A DNA stretch of 26,195 nt from CAYVBN01 sp964538565 (GTDB lineage Bacteria; Pseudomonadota; Alphaproteobacteria; Rhizobiales; Xanthobacteraceae). Below are positions 21,274 to 26,195 of the stretch, in pieces. The position numbers were made by a program, and so were the translations under genes. Position 1 is the stretch's first letter; each line of letters starts with the position of its first letter. The notes under the pieces are model-generated. The model was not told the origin of the DNA, ran no database searches, and was given only the letters and a program-made list of their open reading frames with translations. Where the stretch lies: the NCBI GenBank assembly GCA_964538565.1, contig CAZIGW010000101.1:1-26195 (forward strand), written 5' to 3'.

Positions 21274-22344
21274 CTAGAACGCGAACCGGTCACGCAGGTT
21301 GCGGCGCCCGGCGACGATCGAGGCGACGATCTTGCGCTCGGTCTCGTCGCCGAGCAGCGCCTCGATCTGGTCGACCTGGTTCATGGCGACGAGCTGCAGG
21401 ATCTCGCTGCGCGCGGCGCCTTGCGTGTTGCGCGGCAGCGCGGCGACGATCTGGAGGCGTTCGGGCGGCGAGACGCCCGGGAGGGAGGTGAGGACATCGC
21501 GCAACGCGCGTTCGGTCACGCCTGCATCCGCCTCGACGAAGGCATAGAGCCCGGTGCCGGTGCGGCGGTCCGGAAAGGCGACGACCGCCGCGTCGCGCAC
21601 GCCCGGATGGCTTTTCAGCTTGTCGACGATGAGCGGCGCGTCGCGCACGAATCGCGGGCCGCTGCCCTCGCGGTCGACGAAACGAAAGAGGCCGCGGGTG
21701 ATGAGGATGTATACCTTCTTGCCGGTCGCCATCCAGACGCGGGTCGGCCAGCTCTTGCGCGCGAGCACGCGGCGCTCGGCGGCGGTGAGCGCCTCGGGCA
21801 GGTAGCGGCGCTTGTGCTTGAGCAGATGGCGCAGGTCCTCGTAGGCGGCGATGCGAAACAGTCGGCCGCGGCGGCGGAAGCAGATCGCGAGCTGGAAATC
21901 CGTCAGGTAGGCGAGGCCGTCGGCCCCGCGCAGCCAGTTCTGCTCCTTGGCGAGGTCGTTGTGACAGATGCCGGCGCGGTGCAGGCGCCGCAAGGCGACA
22001 CGCGCCGAGCGGAAGTAGCCGTGGTCGCCGGTCGGCCGGGCGATATGCAACGGCACGCCGTCGATGAAGCGGCGCACCAGGACCTTCCGGCCGGCGAACA
22101 GAAGATCGGGTCCGATGCCTTTCGGGGCGCGCGCAAGCGCACGCGCCTCGCGGCGCAGGAAATGGCGCGCGATCAGCGGCGTCCACCACGGAACGGTGTC
22201 GATCCGGCGCAGCACCGCGTCGATGTCGCCGCCCGCCTCGATGAACCGGCCGCGCTCGACGGTGCTGAACACGTCGCGCTTCAACACCACGGCAGAGCGC
22301 CATCGGTGATCGAGTTCGCGCGGGGTCTGCGACCAGGCGTGCAT
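21274..22344 (-). CDS. Kinase-like domain fused to an AMP-binding-enzyme C-terminal domain
   Basis: The 356-residue product has two parts. Residues 1-225 look like a small RIO/WaaP-type kinase domain: the catalytic-loop motif H128-N-D-L with catalytic D130 and metal-binding N136, then T-D149-F in place of DFG; a glycine-rich loop is not evident. Residues ~240-335 resemble the C-terminal domain of acyl/aryl-CoA synthetases (VDKLKSHPGVRDAAVVAFPD, then ALPRNTQGAARSEI), but the catalytic Lys of the usual G-K is Ala (A310) and the large N-terminal adenylation domain is absent. Start 22344 is chosen for GGGAGG five bases upstream; an upstream TTG at 22359 is less likely. It lies 73 bases after trmFO on the same strand, so co-transcription is likely. 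The substrate is unknown; lipid or lipopolysaccharide phosphorylation is only a guess. Confidence 0.78.
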   Translation of the reverse strand: MHAWSQTPRELDHRWRSAVVLKRDVFSTVERGRFIEAGGDIDAVLRRIDTVPWWTPLIARHFLRREARALARAPKGIGPDLLFAGRKVLVRRFIDGVPLHIARPTGDHGYFRSARVALRRLHRAGICHNDLAKEQNWLRGADGLAYLTDFQLAICFRRRGRLFRIAAYEDLRHLLKHKRRYLPEALTAAERRVLARKSWPTRVWMATGKKVYILITRGLFRFVDREGSGPRFVRDAPLIVDKLKSHPGVRDAAVVAFPDRRTGTGLYAFVEADAGVTERALRDVLTSLPGVSPPERLQIVAALPRNTQGAARSEILQLVAMNQVDQIEALLGDETERKIVASIVAGRRNLRDRFAF

Positions 22345-22417
22345 CAGTCCTCCCAGCAAGCCTCAGGGTAGCACGGCGGCTCGGCGCAGGTCATGGCGGC
22401 GGGCAAAGGGTTGTGGT

Positions 22418-23860
22418 CTACTCGGCCGCGGCCGAAGGAAGCTCCCCGGCGATCCATCGTTCGAGATCGGCGAGCGCGCGCGCCGTGAGCGCGCGTTTCC
22501 TGGCGAGCGTCTTCTCGGTTCCGCGCAGGCGGGCGCCGTCGGGTTTGCGCGTCGGCGCCCGCGCGAGCGGGGGAAACAGCCCGAAGTTGACGTTCATCGG
22601 CTGGAACGAGCGCGGGCCGGCCTCGGTCGTCGGGATGTGGCCGCCCGTGATGTGCGCGAGCAGCGCCCCGTGCGCCGTGGTCGGCGGGGGTGGCAGGGGA
22701 CGTTCTGCGCGCCGTTCGGCAGCGGCGAAACGGCCGGCCATCAGGCCGACGGCGGCGGATTCCACATAGCCCTCGCAGCCGGTGATCTGCCCGGCGAAGC
22801 GCAGGTGCGGCAGGGCGCGGAGGCGCAGGCATCCGTCGAGCAGGGCGGGCGAGTTGAGGAACGTGTTGCGATGCAGCCCTCCCAGCCGCGCGAATTCCGC
22901 GCGCTCGAGCCCCGGAATGGTGCGGAAGATGCGCACCTGCTCGCCGTGCTTCAGCTTGGTCTGGAAGCCGACCATGTTGAACAGCGTGCCGAGGCGGTTG
23001 TCCTGCCGAAGCTGGACGACGGCGTAGGGTTTCTCTCCCGGGCGGTGCGGGTTGGTGAGGCCGAACGGCTTCATCGGCCCGTGCCGCAAGGTCTCGCGCC
23101 CGCGCTCGGCCATCACCTCGATCGGCAGGCAGCCGTCGAAGTAGGGGGTCTGCACCTCCCAGGCGTGAAAGGGGATCTTGTCGCCGGCGAGGAGCGCGTC
23201 GACGAAGCCCTCGTACTCCTCCCGCGACATCGGGCAGTTGATGTAGTCGGCGCCGGAGCCGCCCGGGCCTGCCTTGTCGTAGCGCGACTGGAACCAGGCG
23301 ACATCCATGTCGATCGTGTCGCGATGAATGATCGGCGCGATCGCGTCGAAGAAGGCGAGCGCATCCTCGCCGGTGAGCGCGCGCACCGCTTCGGCGAGCG
23401 CCGGCGAGGTGAGGGGGCCGGTCGCGATGATGACGTTGTCCCATTCGGGCGGAGGCAGGCCGCCGATCTCGCCGCGCACGATCTCGATCAGCGGATGCGC
23501 CGCGAGCGCCGCGGTGACGGCCGCGGAAAAGCCCTCGCGGTCGACCGCCAGCGCGCCGCCGGCCGGCACCTGGTGGGCATCGGCCGCACGCATGACGAGC
23601 GAGTCGAGACGGCGCATTTCCGCGTGCAGCAGGCCGACCGCGCTGGTCTCGCGATCGTCGGAGCGGAAGGAATTCGAGCACACGAGCTCGGCAAGGCCGT
23701 CGGTCTTGTGCGCGGCCGTCATGCGCCCGGGGCGCATCTCGTGCAGCACGACCGGCACGCCGCGCTGCGCGACCTGCCAGGCGGCCTCGCTGCCCGCCAG
23801 GCCGCCGCCGACGATGTGCACAGGTCGAAGCTCGGGCGATTGCATCCACAAGGTGGTCAT
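22418..23860 (-). CDS. trmFO: Methylenetetrahydrofolate-tRNA-(uracil-5-)-methyltransferase TrmFO
   Basis: The 480-residue flavoprotein makes 5-methyluridine at tRNA position 54 using methylenetetrahydrofolate and FAD. It has the N-terminal FAD-binding GxGxxG in VHIVGGGLAGSEAAW (G18-G20-G23), the cysteine motif ELVCSNSFRSDD (C61) and NCPMSREEYEGF (C209), which correspond to the functional cysteines in characterised TrmFO, plus FGLTNPHRPGEKPYAVVQLRQDN, GFQTKLKHGEQ, GCEGYVESAAVGL and the C-terminal ITGGHIPTTEAGPRSFQPMNVNFGLFPP. ATG 23860 is used; an in-frame ATG at 23845 is equally near the FAD motif, and neither has a clear ribosome site. A TTGAC lies just upstream in the 60-base divergent gap. 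The kinase-like gene follows on the same strand. Confidence 0.95.
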   Translation of the reverse strand: MTTLWMQSPELRPVHIVGGGLAGSEAAWQVAQRGVPVVLHEMRPGRMTAAHKTDGLAELVCSNSFRSDDRETSAVGLLHAEMRRLDSLVMRAADAHQVPAGGALAVDREGFSAAVTAALAAHPLIEIVRGEIGGLPPPEWDNVIIATGPLTSPALAEAVRALTGEDALAFFDAIAPIIHRDTIDMDVAWFQSRYDKAGPGGSGADYINCPMSREEYEGFVDALLAGDKIPFHAWEVQTPYFDGCLPIEVMAERGRETLRHGPMKPFGLTNPHRPGEKPYAVVQLRQDNRLGTLFNMVGFQTKLKHGEQVRIFRTIPGLERAEFARLGGLHRNTFLNSPALLDGCLRLRALPHLRFAGQITGCEGYVESAAVGLMAGRFAAAERRAERPLPPPPTTAHGALLAHITGGHIPTTEAGPRSFQPMNVNFGLFPPLARAPTRKPDGARLRGTEKTLARKRALTARALADLERWIAGELPSAAAE

Positions 23861-23920
23861 GGAAAATGAGGCGCAAGTCAACGGGGGCGCCGCGGCGCGT
23901 CCATCGCGAGGGAGGGTTTC

Positions 23921-24532
23921 GTGCGTCCCGCTCCGCCGGCCCTTGGCGCACTCATGCTCACCGCCAATCTCGCCTCGGCGGCGGCGCTCGACCCCGGAAT
24001 CGCGGCGCGGTTCGCGGAAGTGTCGATTCCGGCGCCCACGCCGTCGGACCTCGTCCTCTGCCACGGCTTCGGCTGCAAGTACCGGACAGAGATTGCCCTG
24101 AACGCAGACGACCGGGCGCAGCTCGCGCGCCTGCTGGCGGCCGGCCGCGCATCGCCGGCGGCCGAGCGGCGGGCGGTCGGCCTCGCGGTCGCGTGGTTCG
24201 AGCGGCGGGCCGCCCCTCAGGCCGGTACCGCCAAGGCGGTGGCGCGCGCCGGTCCCCGGTGGTCGGGCGACCCCTCGCAGTTCGACTGCATCGACGCGAG
24301 CACCAACACGACCGAGGTCCTGCTGCTGCTCGATGAGCTCAAGCTCCTGCGCCACCATGCGGTGAGGGGCCCGAGCTCGCGGATCTCCCTGCACGGCATT
24401 GTGACGTTCCATTCAACCGCGGTGCTGGCGGAACGCCGCGGCGGCCGCAAATGGGCGGTCGATTCCTGGACCAAGCGGAACGGCGAGGTCCCGGACATCC
24501 AGCCGCTCGAGGCCTGGATGGTCGCAAAGTGA
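23921..24532 (+). CDS. Conserved exported protein, possible transglutaminase-like cysteine-peptidase fold
   Basis: The 203-residue product starts at a GTG with GAGGGAGGG ending four bases upstream. The first ~21 residues look like a signal peptide with cleavage near ASAAA. I do not recognise a named family with certainty. Residues 80-98 form a helix (AERRAVGLAVAWFERR); then FDCIDASTNTTEVLLLLDELKLL places C123 at the start of a helix, FHSTAVLAE places H164 at the start of a strand, and KWAVDSW gives D181 on the next strand. That C-helix, H-strand, D-strand order resembles transglutaminase-like or BTLCP cysteine peptidases, but this is inference. Two further cysteines (C47, C52) could form a disulphide. 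The gene is divergent from trmFO and stands alone. Confidence 0.75.
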   Translation: MRPAPPALGALMLTANLASAAALDPGIAARFAEVSIPAPTPSDLVLCHGFGCKYRTEIALNADDRAQLARLLAAGRASPAAERRAVGLAVAWFERRAAPQAGTAKAVARAGPRWSGDPSQFDCIDASTNTTEVLLLLDELKLLRHHAVRGPSSRISLHGIVTFHSTAVLAERRGGRKWAVDSWTKRNGEVPDIQPLEAWMVAK

Positions 24533-24569
24533 ACGTTCGGGCGGCCTCGGCCTGGGGGATGGCCCAACG

Positions 24570-24594
24570 AAAAACGCCCGCCTTGCGGCGGGCG
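24570..24594 (-). terminator. Intrinsic terminator of the DUF1127 gene
   Basis: On the minus strand a perfect 8-bp stem, CGCCCGCC/GGCGGGCG with a four-base loop (24575-24594), is followed by TTTTT (24574-24570). It lies 34 bases after the DUF1127 stop. The stem could also serve the convergent exported-protein gene, but the plus-strand side lacks a T-run. Confidence 0.8.
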
Positions 24595-24628
24595 CTTCCG
24601 ACTGGAAAAGGCGCGAGTTGGGGAGGAA

Positions 24629-24787
24629 TCAGCTCCGCGCGTTTTCCCAGGCGATGCGGTGAATATCGGAGCGCGAGATCCCGATGTCGGCGAGCTCGCG
24701 GTCTCCAAGCCGGTTGAGCTCGCGCAGGCTCCTGTCGTAGCGACGCCACGCGCGGAACAGCTTGAGGAGACTGGAAAAAATGACCAT
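24629..24787 (-). CDS. Small DUF1127 (YjiS-like) protein
   Basis: The 52-residue basic protein begins MVIFSSLLKLFRAWRRYDRS, with an N-terminal hydrophobic/basic helix, followed by the DUF1127 signature LRELNRLGDRELADIGISRSDI (about 21-42). Small DUF1127 proteins are abundant in Alphaproteobacteria; some have been linked to RNA turnover and to phosphate or stress responses, but the role of this one is unknown. The start at 24787 has AAGGA about eight bases upstream; a longer open frame to 24871 lacks support. It is a single-gene unit with its own promoter (24844-24872), an upstream dyad (24878-24901) and a strong terminator, suggesting independent, condition-dependent expression. Confidence 0.88.
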   Translation of the reverse strand: MVIFSSLLKLFRAWRRYDRSLRELNRLGDRELADIGISRSDIHRIAWENARS

Positions 24788-24843
24788 GGGCTTCGTCCTT
24801 ATTGCGATGCGGAATCGAGAGCCGCATCTAAATCGCTGAAACC

Positions 24844-24901
24844 TAAATAAGACGTTGAAAACCCCACACAAAGACGCTTTGCTGCGCTGCAGCTATGCAA
24901 A
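24844..24901 (-). promoter_or_regulatory. Promoter and 24-bp dyad upstream of the DUF1127 gene
   Basis: On the minus strand TTTGTG (24872-24867) and TATTTA (24849-24844) are 17 bases apart. Just upstream of the -35 box, 24878-24901 is an imperfect dyad with TTTGC/GCAAA ends and a CTGCAG centre, placed where an activator would bind. The predicted leader is about 50 bases. The sequence match is visible; activator binding is inferred. Confidence 0.45.
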
Positions 24902-24914
24902 AAGTGCATGCCGC

Positions 24915-24947
24915 GGCCGGTCGCTCACGCCCGCCGGGGAACCGGCC
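24915..24947 (-). terminator. Weak terminator-like hairpin after the PfpI-family gene
   Basis: GGCCGGT (24915-24921) and ACCGGCC (24941-24947) can pair; on the minus strand the stem is followed after about nine bases by CTTTTT. The loop is long (19 bases), so this is a low-confidence call. Confidence 0.25.
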
Positions 24948-24966
24948 GGAACCGTGGGGCGGCGGC

Positions 24967-25527
24967 TCAGGCGGCGCTGCGTGCGGCGTGCCGGCCCTCC
25001 GCTACTTCCTCGATGATCTTGTTCGAGAACGCCTCGAGGTCGCCGGGATTGCGCGACGTGACGATGCCCTCGTCCACCACCACCGGCGAATTCTCCCATT
25101 CGGCCCCGGCGTTGATCACGTCGGTCTTGATCGAATGATAGGATGTGGCGCGCCGGCCCTTTATGACGCCGGTCTCGATCAGCAGCCAGGGGGCATGGCA
25201 GACGGCCGCCACGACCTTCTTCTGGTCGTAGAAGGCGCGAATGAAGGCGAGCGCCTGCGGGTTGACGCGCAGCAGGTCTGGATTGATCTGCCCGCCGGGC
25301 AGGACGATCGCGTCGTAGTCGTCCGCGCTCACCTGGTCGAGCGTCTTGTCGACCGGCACCGAACGGCCCCAGTCCTTCATGTCCCAGCCGCGGATCTGAC
25401 CTTTCTCCGGCGAGACGACGTCGACGGTGGCGCCGGCCTGTTTGAGCCGGTCGCGCGGAACCTCGAGCTCGGATTGCTCGAATCCGTTGGTGGCCAGAAT
25501 GGCGATCTTCTTTCCGGTGATCTGCAT
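24967..25527 (-). CDS. PfpI/DJ-1 superfamily protein (YhbO-type)
   Basis: The 186-residue product is a class I glutamine-amidotransferase-like protein of the PfpI/YhbO group. The N-terminus KKIAILATNGFEQSELEVPRD carries the conserved E17. The nucleophile elbow is AAVC110-H111-APW, and YDAIVLPGGQINPD and RRATSYHSIKTDVINAGAEW are also typical. Members are variously described as proteases, glyoxalases or deglycases that protect against aldehydes and stress; the exact reaction cannot be read from sequence. The start ATG at 25527 has AGGAGA about six bases upstream. It stands alone, downstream (on its own strand) of a 440-base region of repeats. Confidence 0.9.
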   Translation of the reverse strand: MQITGKKIAILATNGFEQSELEVPRDRLKQAGATVDVVSPEKGQIRGWDMKDWGRSVPVDKTLDQVSADDYDAIVLPGGQINPDLLRVNPQALAFIRAFYDQKKVVAAVCHAPWLLIETGVIKGRRATSYHSIKTDVINAGAEWENSPVVVDEGIVTSRNPGDLEAFSNKIIEEVAEGRHAARSAA

Positions 25528-25736
25528 CGGCTGTCTCCTGTATCGACGCTGTCGGCAGTCCCCGATCGTGGGGCTAACGGCCGCGCCAACAGGCGGTTCC
25601 GGGCCGATGACTGCACGCCCGGGAAAACTCGACGGACGTCAACGCATGCCCGCAGGCGAAAATGCGCCGGAGCGCGGTCCGCAGCAGCGGAAACCGGACA
25701 TGCGTCAGATCGCGCTCTCATTCCAAGCTGGCGGAG

Positions 25737-25778
25737 GATCTCAGCGAACCATTTCCACTTCGCCGGGTGATGCGCTCG
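25737..25778. repeat. Degenerate intergenic palindromic repeat (minus orientation)
   Basis: Read on the minus strand this has the core GCGAAGTGGAAATGGTTCGC (25763-25744), close to the repeat core seen at 20171-20275, with degraded outer arms. The bases from 25528 to 25736 before it hold no gene that I can recognise. Confidence 0.5.
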
Positions 25779-25828
25779 AGCCTTTCTGGCTTTGACGGAA
25801 TCAAAAGCGGGACTCCAGGTTCTTGCCT

Positions 25829-25878
25829 TGACGCGTTTTCTTCACGCGAACCGATACATGCTTCGCGCGAAAACGCTC
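25829..25878. repeat. Second palindromic repeat element beside the IS end
   Basis: GCGTTTTC (25833-25840) and GAAAACGC (25869-25876) form the outer stem, with TTCACGCGAA facing TTCGCGCG inside. On the minus strand the element begins GAGCGTTTTCGCGCGAAG, a form common between genes in Rhizobiales. The IS481-like sequence begins a few bases beyond it, so the element may have been its landing site. Confidence 0.65.
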
Positions 25879-25882
25879 TAGC

Positions 25883-26195
25883 TGTGAGCTTTCAATAGGT
25901 TGTCCATCCGGTCCGGACCGGGGAAGCTGAAGTTGCTGAAGCTTCACGCTTTTCTCGGAGGACCGGATGAACGTGCATAAGAATGCCCGCCTGACGCCGC
26001 GTGGTCGAGAGCTAATTGCGCGACTTATCTAGAGCGGGCAGACGCCGGAGGCCGCCGCACCTGCCGCAGGCGTCTGCCCGCGGACCGCGCGCAAATGGGT
26101 CGATCGTTACCGCCGCGAAGGCTTGGCGGGACTTCAGGATCGCTCATCGCGACCGCACCGGCTGTACCGGCCGACCCCGCAGGCTACGGTTGATG
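25883..26195 (+). mobile_element. IS481-family insertion sequence, left part (cut by window end)
   Basis: The region contains the start of an IS481-type transposase gene, preceded by about 85 bases of non-coding DNA with a perfect 14-bp palindrome CCGGTCCGGACCGG (25908-25921). The left end is placed at TGTGAGC (25883) because IS481 ends start with TGT and the palindromic repeat stops just before; TGTCC at 25901 is an alternative. The right end is outside the window, so terminal repeats and target duplication cannot be confirmed. Confidence 0.6.
25967..26195 (+). pseudogene. IS481-family transposase, N-terminal part with in-frame amber codon
   Basis: From ATG 25967, with GGAGGA a few bases upstream, the frame reads MNVHKNARLTPRGRELIARLI, then TAG at 26030-26032, then continues open as SGQTPEAAAPAAGV, CPRTARKWVDRYRREGLAGL and QDRSSRPHRLYRPTPQATVD to the window end. 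This is the IS481 N-terminal helix-turn-helix region. In relatives the stop position normally holds Glu (GAG), so one G-to-T change explains it. The gene is thus probably inactive unless the stop is read through or a later start is used. A 13-bp perfect inverted repeat (26034-26046 / 26069-26081) begins just after the stop. Confidence 0.8.

Noticed and set aside
24788..24871. N-terminal extension of the DUF1127 protein to 24871
   Set aside because: It would overlap the promoter's -10 region and lacks a ribosome site; the DUF1127 family starts with the short hydrophobic helix at 24787.

Overview
The window is a GC-rich chromosomal segment of an alphaproteobacterium, most likely a member of the Hyphomicrobiales (Rhizobiales). 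Three things point there: the gene order erpA-dgt-argS-SPOR-nagZ-scpAB-tatABC-serS-surE-pcm-lysM/M23-DUF815-yajC-secDF; the intergenic palindromic repeats with an AAGTGGAAACCGGTT-like core; and the alphaproteobacterial style of promoters and proteins. I cannot fix the genus from sequence alone. No tRNA, rRNA or CRISPR array was seen.

Layout. Positions 2-358 hold the C-terminal end of an RND efflux pump, followed by two perfect hairpins and the convergent erpA. dgt diverges from erpA and is followed by argS (2226-3998), a large membrane-anchored SPOR-domain protein, and the nagZ-scpA-scpB run (5803-8450), whose genes abut or overlap. tatA-tatB-tatC (8658-10293) ends in an intrinsic terminator and is followed by serS and surE. 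A single-domain response regulator on the minus strand (12607-12999) separates surE from pcm. Next comes a LysM/degenerate-LytM lipoprotein facing a DUF815 ATPase. yajC-secD-secF then leads into two genes whose families contain human complex I assembly factors: an Mth938-like protein (NDUFAF3 family) and a non-catalytic squalene/phytoene-synthase-like protein (NDUFAF6-like). Paired palindromic repeats lie between these two.

The right part carries, on the minus strand, trmFO and a downstream gene that fuses a small kinase-like domain to an AMP-binding-enzyme C-terminal domain. Divergent from trmFO is an exported protein with a possible Cys-His-Asp arrangement. Then come a 52-residue DUF1127 protein with its own promoter, dyad and terminator, and a PfpI/YhbO-type protein. 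The last 0.6 kb holds degenerate palindromic repeats and the start of an IS481-family transposase broken by an in-frame amber codon and cut by the window end.

Together this is mostly a housekeeping region: dNTP control, translation (ArgRS, SerRS, TrmFO), peptidoglycan recycling and division (NagZ, SPOR, LysM/LytM), chromosome condensation (ScpAB), and two export routes (Tat, Sec-DF-YajC) with complex I assembly factors beside the latter. I found no clear new defence or mobile system. The most interesting points are the ribosome binding site apparently bridged by a hairpin at tatB, the probable leaderless nagZ transcript, the kinase/AMP-binding fusion with its lysine missing, the NDUFAF3/NDUFAF6-type pair beside SecDF, and the candidate cysteine-peptidase-like exported protein.
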